Assembly (NCBI GenBank): GCA_000181795.3
Contig: CM012955.1
Span: 8,527,893 to 8,590,392 of the forward strand
Direction: 5' to 3'
Source: Trichinella spiralis
Taxonomy: Eukaryota > Nematoda > Enoplea > Trichinellida > Trichinellidae
Length of the DNA stretch: 62,500 nt
The translations under genes and the position numbers were made by a program. The notes beneath the pieces are model-generated. The model made no database searches. It saw nothing but the letters and a program-made list of their open reading frames with translations, and was not told where the DNA came from. Shown here in pieces: positions 13,701 through 27,006 of the stretch; position 1 is the stretch's first letter, and every line of letters begins with the position of its first letter.

Positions 13701-16700
13701 TCACAGTGACCAGAATCTTTCTCAAATGCTTGACCAACAGTTCGCATTATAGAATCTGCTGCATTGTGATCAAAAATGTCGCCACTTTTCAAAAATGCTT
13801 TGTCCAACAAAGTGGCAACGGAGACCACATTGTCCGGTAAAAGCAAATGCAAATTATGCCCCGCAATTCGAAACAGATCGTCCAAAAAATCCAACGACTT
13901 CTCAGCGCAGAGTAGTATCAACGTTTGCAAATATTCTTCGCTGCTTATTTTCAATTCCACAGCACGGCATTTACAAAACGGCATTAAAACCTCTTCAACC
14001 AAATCAACTGTACATGTATCCTTTTCACTCTGCGTTAAAAAAATATAATATATTGAAATTATCAAATTTACAAAAACACATCCCACCTTTCATATACATT
14101 GAAAAATTGTGCACTTTTAAATAAGTATTACAAATTCAATTTCTTACCAATTTCAAGATTTTTTCAACTAATTCTACTACTGGAACTTTGCTTAAAGTTT
14201 CAAATGAAAAACGATGTTCGGTAAACAATTCATAATTTAACCAACCAAACATACGAAAATCTGCTCTGAGAGAACTGAGCTCCTGAAAAAAAATCATAAT
14301 CATCATTGAAATAAACTTACAATTTTAATAGCATATCTCAACAAACAAAACAATAAAACTTCAACTGCCGATCAATAATCTCTATGTTCGAATTACAAAA
14401 ATTCCATATTTAAGTGAACGTGAACATTTCTTACCATAAATCCACCATTCTCAACAGCGAAAGTTAAAATATTTTCAGCTAATTCTGGTAAATGAGTTTG
14501 CATTTCAATTTCTTTACTTCGCCATTCGTACCAATTCACCAATATGCTACGGTCAGGCAATTCACTATCCAGGCTGCAAAAAACCTCGCACAGAAAAAAA
14601 GTCAAACCGTATCACAGATTCAGTTGTAGTAAATCTTATAAAATGTTCATGCATTTTTTTATCAAAGCTTTTTGCTTCATATTAAAAAGGCACTTCAAAT
14701 CTAATTTTATCATCTAATTCCTGACTTTCACAACAACAACAACAACAAAAATCATACCAAAAGTGTAACGATTCTTTAAATTTGGAAGTAAAATATTCCA
14801 ACGATTCCGTATCAACACAGTCTGCAAAAAGTACATCGTCGGAAAATTTCAAATTTTCAATTTTTTCTACTGGCAGAACTCTAGGTTGCATCACTGGCCG
14901 CGTGTGGCAATGGTCGGAAGTGCTGAAATGCAATCCAATTAACCAAATATGCTGTCACGTAAAATTAGTAGTAAAAAATTAAAAAAAAAACAATCCTCAC
15001 GGCAAAAAGTGCTTGATCACGTTTATATCTTCTCCTTCAGGGATACTGCTAGCGATCAGCAGCCTTAAGTGGAAAAATCATCAATTTATAAAGTGTCGAA
15101 AAGTAAACAATTCTGTAAACAAATTGCACAAAAATTAATGATCAATTTATTAATTTTATCTCACAATTAAAAGTAGCAGAACATAAGAATTAACAATTGC
15201 TACTGCTAATAATTACAGATATTCTACTAACCAGTATCTGTAGATATAGTTTGTATGTCGGAGAAACAAAATCCTCAATCCACTATAGAACGTATGCTAA
15301 AATAATAAACGCATATATTCATTTTAAAGTGAAAAAAAAACAAATAAAGCAAGCAACAAGACACAAACCCTGACAAAGCGCACAGCAAGCCATATTGGGT
15401 CTTTGTCACGCCACAGCAGCATTGTTTCTTTGAATTGTAAAAAGCTTCTCCAAAAAAAATCATGAACACCTGATTCATTCGATTCCTGAACATAAAAAAA
15501 ATATACCATTTCTAGATAATTTGAAACAGAATCTATTTACCAGGAGTATTTGCAAAATATACCAGTAACGAACAATCTTGTGCAACAGATCAACAATAAT
15601 GACTTCTTCAAATTCTCTAAAATACAAAAAAGTCAGCATTAACAACAATTTAAAAAATTACAAAAAATAAAACAAGGAAAAAATATTCATTTCCAAACTG
15701 TTCAATCCATTTCCACAATAGTTATTCAAAAATATTTCATATGTCACGTCACATTTTTTCTCTTCTTCTTTTAAACATTATTATAATCGTAGAAATGACT
15801 ACTGCTCATGGCATCTTTTCAAATAATAACTGTAGAACAATTTAAAATATTTACCCCGAATCCAAAAGCCGGGCGCCAACGTTCATTCCATGAATTAATA
15901 AATGACAATAATCTTTAGCAGCATTTGGAACCTGCTCCGTGCACTGCTTTAAACACCAAAGCTCATCTCCAATAGGAGCCTGAAAATAATTACATTTTAA
16001 AATAATCATTGAGAAGAAACCATTAAAATAATAATTTCCATGCAACAAACAAAAGGTTTCACAGCACTGATTATCAAAAGGAAAGGTTACTTTAAATAAA
16101 ACACTGTATTACAGTACAATACAGTACAGTATAGTACAGTACATGTCATTTTAACAAACGCGGAAAGTTGATACAAAAATAATTATATAAAGCTATTAAA
16201 AAATAAAAATTGTCTTGCATTATTGTCAACTACATGCAAGCGACTGTAAACACTCATTTAAATAATTCAGGTAAAAATGTTTTACCAAAAAATGTTCAAT
16301 CGCATTCCTATTGAAACGGCTCTCTTGCCAGAACTGCTTGTAAAAACTTTCCAACGGCTGCTTTGCATGGTCAGCAACTGCTTCAGCGCCCAAAACATCG
16401 CCCTCCATTAACTAAACGTAAAACAAATTTCCGAATAAATTTTGAAATTAATTTTTACTGTTTTCTTTTAAATCTTTTATAAATGAAAAATTCATTTCCG
16501 TGCGCAACAAACATTTTTCACCTTGGAATATACCAAGTTCGATGGGCTGATGGTCATTATTTTCCACAAAATAGTTTCAATTACAACAGTTGAAGGGTAC
16601 TTTATTTCATTGTACACCTCTCCAATAAATGAATATATCAACCATTTCAAGCAATGCAGTGAAAAGTTAAACGTTGATTTCAACGAAGTCATAACAAAAG

Positions 16701-19153
16701 AGGCGTCGTTTGCATTGTCAGATCTCGCAACCTGAAAATAAACCCACATGCATGGAGGCGTGTAATATTTCAATTTTGAAGTATGAATATACAAATGAGA
16801 AAATTTGAAAGTAATTTACCAGAATTCAAATACAAAAACAACTGAAACTTACTTCGAGAAAACAAACAGATTCAGACTGAGAAGCAACTTTGTAACAGTC
16901 ATAACCAAATCGGTATAAAATTCTTTTCCAAACGGGATCGCTGAAATTACAGGAATGCTTTTGTACAACTAAACTACCATCGCTGAACAAAATGAGAATG
17001 TCCTGCAAAAATTGAAAACTTGTAGAAAAGCAATAAGAACCAAAAAAAGAGAAAAAAACACTATTGCCTGGCTATTTATCCAAGCAACTGAGACAGGACG
17101 GAAAATGTTGGCAGCCTGTGCTTCAGGTGTTAACATCTAAATCAACAATAAATAAAAGCTTTTTTTAACCTCTTATATAAATGTGTTGACGAACGCAAAA
17201 ATTAAAATTACATTAAACAACATATACATACCGTTTCAGCTAAAAACACGTTAATCACCTTAAGTGAAAACGTGTGACATACGATTATGTCATTGAATGA
17301 TGTGAGACAAACGAGAAGAGGTTTCTTCTCACAAAAAGAAACATCCACTATAAACCCCTAAAATTTAATAAAATTAAATCAGCTTTTCTTTAATCAAAAT
17401 ATAAAATCTAACTTTTTTTCTCCACTTATTGGACGCTGAACTTGACTGTGCCGAAGCTTCCTAAAACATAAACAAAATCACCATAAAACTGAGCATACAC
17501 TATATGCAACAACATATGATAAAAACAACATACGATGCAGACTGTATCTCTGCTTCAACAAATAGCTAATTTACTTTTCAGAAATACTTTGAACATTTTC
17601 ATCTCAAAACAAAAATGAAGAAATCCCCTTAAATATACCTCATCATCATCATCAGTATTATCATTATTATTCTCTTGTACTTCAAAAGGCACCAAATAGG
17701 GTTCACTGTCGACTTCTCTCCAAATGTGCAAACCGACTCCCACGCCGCTGAGTACACCGTCGCGATTAAATGCTGATCCTGTGATGAACGCTGGACAGTC
17801 CATGTCCTGAATCATCGACATGAAAGTAAAAGGCGACATAGCAGATGCTGACAGATCAGTGCAAAACATTCGCTCATAGCCGTTTTGGCGCCTACAAAAA
17901 ATTAATAAAATCATCTCGACGAATATCAAGGCCTAAACATCTCAGCCAATACCCGATACGGTAGCAGCGCAAGAGACCTTTGTATTGCAGAACATACAAA
18001 ACATCGCTCCTAAAATTAATACGCACTTGCAGCACCCTCAAACTATATTCACACTCAGTCGCGCATAAAACTCTGTTCACAGTTTACCAAAAATAAATCA
18101 ACTTACCAATTTGCTTCATTATACACCTTCCTGCATACCACAGAAGAAATAGCATCCTTGGGATTGAAATGCCGAACATCATATTCTTCCTAAAATATAG
18201 TACAAAAATAAGAAGAAGCTATTGCCTAATTAAGTTAATAAGTTTGAAAAAATAATTTACAATTTGGATGGAAAAACAATGATACGCAGCGGTATTAAAG
18301 ACATCAATTTCTGGTGAACTGCGAATCATCAAAAGCAGGTCATCCCATGAGTTCCATGATAATTTACCCCATTTTGGAAAATTATCTTTAAAAGCTAAAT
18401 ACAAATTGAATAAATAAATTTGGTAAACATAAATTTCTTAGGAGTTTACCTATACAGCGACAAGACTTTTCTTTATTGATGATATTCCTGAAAATAGTAA
18501 AACTGTAATAACCGTACGGCAAAAATCAGAGAAAACATACCGAATCTCCAATCTCCCGGCAAAAAGCATTGCAATATACGATTCATCGCTAAAAATATTT
18601 CATTATTAAAGCACAATCACTGAACAATTAACAAATTCAATTCACTTTATTCAAAAACTTCTAGGTGGTAAAATTAATAAACAAAAATACGCACCTCGTA
18701 ACAGCAACTTTACAGTCGCAATTTTTGCTAATCTGCCATTCTAAATCTCGGTAAATACTTTCCACAGAACAAAATTTTCTCAACAAGCCTGAAACATAAA
18801 ATGCATCCACCATGAATCAACACTCAAAAAACGATAATCGACCAGAAATAAAAGAATACAACAAATACATAATTTCTAAAAGAAGTAAAACACAATAAAT
18901 GCATTTTTTCTTCTCCCAAAATCACACAATAAAAAATGATGATTAGAAATCTGAATATAAGATAACAATTAAAATCTCCATTACCTGCTAAATAAGATCT
19001 TTCCTTCTCATTATCAACATCCGCATCTGCCAACGTGCGTGCACTTAATACTGATAAGGCAAAAAATTCGGCATATATATGCTGACTTTCCTCATCATCC
19101 GATGAATGTCCACATTCCTCACTGTACGAAACATTCGCTGACGGAAACTTCAT
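7727..19153 (-). CDS. NBAS: NBAS / SMGL-1 orthologue (NRZ tether subunit, NMD factor)
   Basis: Large Sec39-domain protein. In other animals it joins RINT1 and ZW10 in the ER tether for COPI vesicles, and its worm orthologue smgl-1 is needed for nonsense-mediated decay. I trace 38 exons: 19153-18985, 18788-18695, 18588-18541, 18487-18450, 18394-18261, 18189-18125, 18072-17953, 17891-17639, 17460-17413, 17357-17232, 17136-17062, 17002-16853, 16731-16522, 16411-16286, 15979-15855, 15616-15541, 15485-15369, 15296-15232, 15063-15001, 14922-14758, 14573-14435, 14282-14148, 14029-13263, 13020-11879, 11706-11640, 11493-11392, 11330-11062, 10998-10877, 10635-10570, 10250-10134, 10065-9998, 9821-9692, 9631-9495, 9456-9087, 8875-8733, 8346-8223, 8152-8030, 7948-7727. 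All phases agree, giving about 2169 residues (human about 2370). The N-terminal third is the beta-propeller-like region, followed by Sec39 blocks such as LVNWYEWRSKEIE and MAHLEFLFVGCR. The C-terminus (LSAEAQYLYHAVMSETHEAY) matches the vertebrate end. The start is the first in-frame ATG (MKFPSANVSY). The exon at 18189-18125 uses a GTATAA donor; that boundary and 8030 are the least certain. Confidence 0.93.
16100..16145. repeat. Degenerate ACAGT pentamer array in an NBAS intron
   Basis: About eight near-copies of TACAGT/TATAGT run in tandem inside the intron at 15980-16285. The unit is partly self-complementary (ACTGTA/TACAGT), so the tract can fold locally. There is no sign that it is transcribed separately. 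Confidence 0.8.
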
Positions 19154-21367
19154 TTTCAATTCACTCAATCAGAACTGAGCGTTCTTTTCAAGTCAAACAA
19201 CTACGTTAAAGAATAATGTCAACTGTATATGGAATTCATTCTGAAAATAAGACTACAAATTCACCCTAAAGAATAACAAATTACAGTAACCAAATAAAAA
19301 CCTGAACATCCCTTACTTACGAAAGTTGGAAACAAAAATACTACCTAAACAATAATCTTACACTAGTTGATTACAACTATTCAAATTGTCATAAAATTAT
19401 AAAACATATAATTAATTCGGCAATTAATATGAACAGACCAAATTTATGCCAGCCGTAAGTAACTGAATGTAGAATTCGCTGAGCTCAAATAATAATCTTA
19501 TAATAGTCAAATGTAACATTACAAAACATTTACAATAAATAAACATAACAAACTTATAAAAAACGAAGAAATCACTTTACATACAACATATGAAAACTCA
19601 AGTAACTCTTACTACGCATTTATGTAAAGAATATGATTTACTTTTTAGCTGTTAATATTTCTCAAATAACATCTACAGTAAAAAATGCAATAAGAAAATT
19701 ACAGCATTCAAAAAACAATCCCATCGTTTGACAGAATCATCGAAATAACCATACCGAAACATGCGGTTTAAGACAAGATTTTTAATTTAAGCATTACTCT
19801 TTAAAATCCTATTTCACAGTAACTTCCAACCTACACAGAAAGATCACACTTAAAAAACAATACCGTACAAAAGACTAAATGATCTTAGATTTACATTCGT
19901 ACCCTAACTTCTTCCATCAGTATTTTACTGATGCATAAAAACATTTACATCTATGCATTTCAAAACATTAATATTTTAATTAGTAAAAAATTAATGTAAA
20001 TATCTAACTATGAGATTCTTACCCAATCAAACACGTGAAAAAAATTCAAGTGATGAAAAGGATGGGCAAAACTGAAATCATTTCAACTGCAGTAGTAAAC
20101 TTAAATAAATTTATAGATACTGATAAATAATGAACTTATCACAGATGAAAAACAACACAGCTATCAAATGAAACAACAAATATTACTCACACACAGCAAC
20201 TTGATGAACTACAAGTATCAATTTAAACTGGAACCAGTTGTTGAATAAAATAGTTTACTCGGAAGTGTAATTAATGCTTTTTTTCATAAAGTTCAACATC
20301 ACGTAAATTTTTAAAATATTAGTTATTGGTTGAATTTCAATAATCGACCCACATTTGATACAGTAAAGTACAGTAAAATAGAAAAGTAAGCGTCATTCTT
20401 AACTGGCTGTTTTAAAAAGCCACTGCGCAATGTGCCTGCCTACCCAGCCATTTATATTAAACATAAAGACATGAAAAACAGACAATGAAAGAGAGAAAAA
20501 ACAATTGTTTTTGTGACTGAAAAGTGTGCCTGCATTTTTATTTTACTTTACGATACTGATTTGGTTTTTAATGACGAAATAAGCATTGACATGCATGTTC
20601 CAAAATTAGTTTTGAATAAATATAATGATTAAATCGATGAATTTTTCCTTAGAACAATGCAAATAATTTATTTACATTTTCATGATAGCTATTGCTCAAA
20701 TGCATAATTTAAGAAAGAATTTTAGACAATGATACTTTTCCACGTCAGCCTTATCAGCCATTTCCAATATAATCATTTATTAAGCTGATACAGCCTATTT
20801 AGCGTAAACAAGGTCTGAAAGCTAAGAATTACACAATAACGTTAACGCCGCCTACTGAAAAATTGCAAACCTGATTTTCATCAACCGAAGAACTGTCATA
20901 TGTGACGTCATCAATGGAAAATACTGTAGAAAATGGAAATTTTTGAATAAATCACACTTAACAGAAATAAGATTCAATAATTAATGTATTTACTCATTAG
21001 TTTATTTATAAGAGTAATACTTTATTTTTGAAATATTTATGGTAAGCAACTATGACGCAATAATTGTTAGTGGATTACTTGTTAATTTTTAAATTAACCA
21101 AAATTAAATAAATAGACAAATAAATTGATTTATTAATGTTAATATACTATAATTATGAAAATATATAATTATTTGCAATGGTTTATTGTTTTTTTATTAA
21201 AATAATTTTCATGAAAGAAAACTTTATCATGAAAATCACATTTGTAATACGGTACGCGTCAAGTGCTAACGAAAATAATATTGTTCTGCGTTTAATTGTT
21301 ATATTTGTTGTTCACTGTGAAAGTAAAGTACAAGCGGTAGTGTTTTATTTTTATAGCACTGTTGATT
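19154..21367. promoter_or_regulatory. Divergent intergenic region between NBAS and SKI2
   Basis: A 2.2 kb AT-rich stretch with no supported exon separates the NBAS start (minus) from the SKI2 start (plus), so it must hold both promoters. I see no obvious TATA box next to either ATG. TAAT-rich and CAGTA-rich words are common but not diagnostic. A GC-richer patch lies at about 20740-20900. Confidence 0.6.
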
Positions 21368-24300
21368 ATGGAAATTAATAATGGGAAAGAAAATTTTAAG
21401 AATCCGTTTCAGTCGTGGCTTTCAATTACCCAAAAGCATGAGCTCACAATTGAAGCTAAAGCACTGGTTATAGATGAAGTGTTGAAGGAATGTTGTGTTT
21501 CATCTGTGAGGTATAGACTTTTGAATTTTCTTTTTTCTTAACTAATCTTGAATATATTAGTTGTTTGGAAGCCGACGAAGTTGCAGAATATTACGATACG
21601 AGCTTTGAACAGGTTTCTTCGTTTACGACTGTTGATCGTGATTACAGAACAGGTGCACCTGTTGATATTATTGAAGTATGCTTTGCTTTTTTTATTATTT
21701 TTTTAATTTTACATGTTTAAAGCGTGCATTATTTAATATTTTGTGTAAATTTATTTATTTAACTTTATGTAATTTAATTTGATGCGTAATATTTTGTTAC
21801 AGAAAGTTGTTTACATATGTTATTTAAAATATAGTTGATTTAGTGATCTATTTCTACAGTTTTTGAATATTTAAAATAATATTACATTTAACCTAAAGAT
21901 TTTTCCCATGCATAAATTCTTGTATCTGACAATGAAATGTGCTGATAAATAGCGTAATTTTTATTATTGTTAATTTGGAATATATTATTGAGATTCAGTG
22001 AAGTTATTAGATTATCGGTTTTTTTGCAGCCTTTACCAAGTGACTCTGATAGCCATACTACACCTCCACTGGATTTCACAAGAGAGTATAACAGAAATTC
22101 AGCTGGAGTTTTTGGCAATCCACAATCAGTTCCTTTTCTTCCAGGCAAATATTAAGCTACTGAATTGTTGTGTCGACTGTTTTAATTTCTTGGTGTTCCA
22201 TATTTAGGAGGAATGGAGGAAGATGTACAAAAAAGGAATTCAAAAGCGAAAAACAACAATGCAGTATATTATACAGGTTTTATTTTTTTAATGATAATTT
22301 TTATTTTTTGCACAAGCGTTTTCAGGAGAATATTTGACGTGTGCGCCAGGATTATCTCGTGGCTGTAGCTTTAATAACAGTGAAAGTGAATTGTCAAGTG
22401 AAGAAGAAAGCGGTGATGACGAAGGAAAAGTTACTGTAGTAAAATCTGATGAACAAGCTGTTTTACTGAATGAATATCCAGCGGTATGCGTATATTAAAA
22501 CATAATTATTTTTAATATTTTGCAAGTAAAGAAGCAAAGCTAAAAATTTATTTAGTATTGCGCAGTTATAAATCAAATCAGTTGTGATGTGGTTTAATTT
22601 TACGCTTTTTAGAATGAAAAGAAGACAGAAAGCACGGTTATTGAAGACAAGCGTGAAAATGAGAAAGTAATCGAATAGTTTAGGGAACGAATTAATTTAT
22701 TAAATAATATTTGCTTGTTTGAAGGAGGAAACTGTGAAAGAAACGAAAGCACAAAAGAATGAAGTAATGAATATTTTTTTAGTACTCTTTTTATAACGAT
22801 GCCTTTTTTGTTTAAATTTAGGCGCCGATAGTAACCGACAATCATCTACACAACGATGAAGCTTTGAACGTTTGCATGCCAATAATGGAATTGCTTGAGA
22901 TTATATTATGTGTTTCTTTTTTAAGGAGCTGTATAAAGATCGAGCGTATTATTATGCAAGCTGGACGGAAAGTGAAGAATCGTTGGCGGCATTTGAATTA
23001 TTGAGACCGAGAATGGCTAAAACTGTATTTTAAAATGCTTACTTTCTTCATGCATAATAGGATGAGTGATATTCAATGCTTATAGTTTCCATTTGAATTG
23101 GATCTTTTTCAAAAGCAGGCGATTCTTTGTTTGGAATCTGGCGAAAGTGTATTCGTAGCCGCTCACACTTCTGCAGGTAAAACTGTAGTGGCCGATTATG
23201 CCGTTGCGCTTGCACATCTGAATATGACTCGGTAAGCCGGTGAAGGTTTCCATGCAGAATTTTTTTGAGAAAATTAAAAATATCTAACAAATTAATCGGC
23301 CGTTGTTGTTTATTTCGCTTTGTAGGGTTATTTATACTTCTCCAATAAAAGCACTGTCGAATCAAAAATACAGAGATTTTAAACGTGACTACGATAATGT
23401 CGGCATTGTAACCGGAGATGTTCAAATGAACCCGGATGCATTTTGTATTGTTATGACGACGGAAATTTTAAGGTGAAGAAATGATTGGAAATTGTTCAAT
23501 TTTCGTATTTTATATTGCTTTTCAATCAGATCGATGCTTTACAACGGATCAGAAGTACTTCGAGAATTGGAGTGGGTAATTTTCGACGAAGTGCATTATG
23601 TGAACAATCCTGAAGTGAGATGCGCCTTTTTTTCTTGTGTTTTGTCGTTGTTGTTTGAAAATTAATCTGTTTTTCTTTTTGAATACGTAATTTTCTGTAG
23701 CGTGGTGTTGTTTGGGAAGAAGTTATCATAATGCTACCCAAACACGTCAAATTGATCTTATTAAGTGCCACTGTTTCGGATGTGATGGAATTTGCAGAGT
23801 GGATTGGGTAAGTTTCAGCTTTTCCTGACATTGTAAAGGAAACTGGCAATATTTTGAATTAATAACTGGTGATAAAAAGAAAAAGAAAAAAAAAACAAAT
23901 AAGTTCCATTATTTTATACTTGCAATAATGTGATTTGAATTATAGGCGAATTAAACAGCGGAAGATTTTTGTGGTCAAGACGTCTAGTCGTCCAGTTCCT
24001 CTGGAGCATCATTTGGTTTGGAAAATTTAGCAAATTATTTCTGTTTTAAAATTGATTTGTAAAGTTACTTTATGTTCAGTATTTGGGAGATATTGGAACT
24101 ACGAAGAATGTTCAGATTCAAATTGTGGATAAGGACGGTAATTTCTTGGCGGAAAAGTAAGTTGAAGAAAGTTTAGTGTAAATGTGGGTTGTTGTGCAAT
24201 GGAGTTATGATGATGCGGTTTAGTTTTGATCATGCGGTTCGACAGAAGGAAAATTCAAAAGCAGCCACCAGTTACAAAAATATTTACAAGCCTTATACTG

Positions 24301-27006
24301 GAAGCGGAGCGGCGGTAATGAAATTGACATGTTTCATATTTTAATGCACCATATAAATATGTTATTTTATTTTGTAAGAGAATAAGCGTTGATTTTTTTT
24401 GTATTTCGATGGATGATTATTTTATATATGTATATATATTTGTGTGTGTTTGTGTGTGTAAGTTGAATTGTAATTTTTTAGGAGAAAAATTTGTGGTTAT
24501 CACTGATTCAGCATTTGAAAGAAAAATCCTTATTACCTATGGTAATATTTGTATTTTCGCGGAAAGTGTGTGACACGTTGGCCCTGATGTTGCTGAAGTC
24601 TTCGTTGGATTTGACTACATCTAGTGAAAAAAGGATTATTCGTAAATTTTTCAAAAAATCCATTTCTAAGCTGAGTGCAAACAATAAAACACTTCGCCAA
24701 GTATGAACCGAAGAGATTTTTGTTTTCAATTTGCTTCTTTAACACCGATGCATTAATAATGGATTCGTCGATTGAATTTGCCTATAGGTGACACAACTGC
24801 AGAAGATGTGTCAAATTGGTATTGCAGTTCATCACAGCGGTGTATTACCGCTGATGAAAGAAATTGTTGAAATGCTGTTTCAAGAAGGTCGTGTTCGGGT
24901 AATATGATAAGTTGTGGGGGAGGGGAAATTTAAATTTGTTTTTCTTTTGTTCATAATTCTTCAACGTGCAGGTTCTTTTTGCAACCGAAACATTTTCCAT
25001 GGGTATAAACATGCCGGCGAAAACGGTCGTATTCAACAGCATCGACAAGCACGACGGTCGCACAGTACGCCTGCTAAACCCTGGGGAATATACCCAAATG
25101 GCCGGTCGAGCTGGCAGGCGTGGTTTGGACTCCAGTGGCACGGTGATTTTGCTGTGTCGCGATAAAATACCGCACGTTAGTGATTTGAGAACCATGATTT
25201 TGGTTAGTAATTTATATTTATAATTATAATAATACTGTATATATATATATATGTGTGTGTGTGTGTGAATTGGCTGTTGTTGTGAATAGGGAAGTTCTCC
25301 ACGGATCGAATCGCAGTTTCGTGTGACGTTTACGATGATTCTGAATTTGCTTCGTTGTCAGCCGCTGTCGCCTGAAATGATGTTAATGCGAAGTTTTGTG
25401 GAAAATTTGTCGTTTCGTGACATCATGGTGTTGAACAGAAGTATCGAAACGTTGATGGCCGAACAGAACGAATCCCAATTTGCCAACTGCGTTCTCTGCT
25501 CACAGGGGAATATCCAAAAATTTTACCGCGTTGCCGAAGAATGTTATGAAGTGGCGCGTTGTATAATTTGGAACGTGACCAAACTTATCGGTACGTTCGA
25601 TTTGTTGGTGCTTCAGTTGTTGATTTGATTTTTTTTTAATATCTTTTTCATTCACAGAACCAGGCATGGTGATTGTTGTTCAGCTGTTGGACAAATGGCT
25701 CTTGGGGTTGGTTTTGAAGAAGCATTTTTACAAAAATGATTGGATATTTGAAGTGTTCGTCCCGTACAGAAATTTGAAACCGAAAAATGACAAATTGACA
25801 CCAGACGAGCGGTGCAATCAATTTCTGTTCTACAGCACCGAGTTGGAGTGTAATCTCGTCGAGCCGGATTTTCGCTATTATTCGATTCTTGAATTTTCTC
25901 TGTCGAGCATTGTGCATCTTAGTAACGCCTCATTTTCTGTCAGTAATCATCAAATTTTCGACGACTGGGGACTATCCCAGAATAAGCACAACGAATGTGA
26001 AAATAATGCTATTTTGGACCTGATAAGGAATTTGTACGGCGTTTATCAATATTACAAGTCCAACGGGACGCGGATGCGCGTTCCACTGGAATGGTGTTCA
26101 TTGCGAAACGCCCGGCTAGACATTACATATCTTAATCGTTTGCGCAGTAGTGCGGTGAAATTTCGCTGCTTCTGCTGCGACAAATTTAGGGAACATTTTT
26201 ACGAATTGTACCGAATTGAAGAAAAGCAGGCCGAAGTGGACGACATGAAAAGAAAGGTGGACTGCTTTAAATTGAGATTAGGCCCTTCGTACGAAAAGAA
26301 GCGAGCGGTGCTTCGTATGATGAAGTATATCGACTATGGTGATGTTATTCAATTTCCCGGCAGAATTGCGTGTGCAATCAATCAGAATCCGCTGCTATAT
26401 TCGCAGCTACTGTTGAACAACAAATTCGCCGACGTTACACCCGACGAAGTGGCAGCCATTTTAAGCGCCTCGGCCTGCCAGTACAAGTGTAAATTTATTG
26501 CTTTCCATGAACCGAGACTGCACGAAGTAATTTGCATTTTTCATTGGGATATGCAATTTGAATATGCAGAAAAAAAACTCTGTTCAAATGATCATGTTTT
26601 GTATTTTTACAGCTAATGAATATGGTCCGCGATATGGATAGACGAATTCGTCTCGTGCGTGAAAGATGTGATGATGTCGATGATGACATTGACGACCAGC
26701 TGAACTTCGGCTTGATGGAAGTCATACAGAAGTGGTCTCTTGGCATGGTCAGTTGTCGATTTTTGTTGTTGTTTGATCAATTTTTATTTATTCTCTTTTT
26801 AGCCTTTTGGAGAACTGTTGAAAATTACCGATGCTCAGGAAGGTGCGATTGTTCGATGCATACAACGTGTGTGCGAATTATGCCGTGATTTGAAAACTGC
26901 GAGTTCGCTGATGGGCAATTCCACGTTGACTACTCTGTTAGATGATACAATGAACTCACTGAAGCGTGATATTGTTTTTACGGATAGTTTGTATCTGACC
27001 GTGTGA
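21368..27006 (+). CDS. SKI2: SKI2 RNA helicase (Ski complex, cytoplasmic exosome cofactor)
   Basis: A DExH helicase that, with SKI3 and SKI8, threads mRNA into the cytoplasmic exosome. Twenty-three exons: 21368-21510, 21561-21675, 22030-22144, 22208-22276, 22326-22483, 22613-22666, 22725-22763, 22822-22869, 22926-23024, 23086-23231, 23326-23472, 23530-23614, 23701-23807, 23946-24015, 24080-24156, 24224-24314, 24482-24700, 24788-24898, 24972-25202, 25290-25590, 25658-26526, 26613-26747, 26803-27006. All phases agree, giving 1210 residues (human about 1246). Walker [10 protein letters not shown] is at 305-313, DEVH at 397-400, SAT at 428-430, and motif [12 protein letters not shown] at 673-682. 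The PFLPGG element precedes the helicase core. The 869-bp exon covers most of the arch insertion, and the last exons are the DSHCT C-terminal domain. One intron (22145-22207) has a GC donor. The match to SKI2 rather than MTR4 rests on the N-terminal PFLPG motif and overall length. Confidence 0.95.
22145..22207 (+). other. GC-AG intron in SKI2
   Basis: The exon ends TTCCAG and the intron starts GCAAAT. No GT donor nearby keeps the frame, whereas the GC donor joins phase 1 to phase 1 and gives the conserved PFLPGG sequence. The acceptor is ATATTTAG. The intron is 63 bp. Confidence 0.8.

Noticed and set aside
19154-19168. Five-residue extension of NBAS
   Set aside because: It would need a TTG start; the in-frame ATG at 19153 is preferred.
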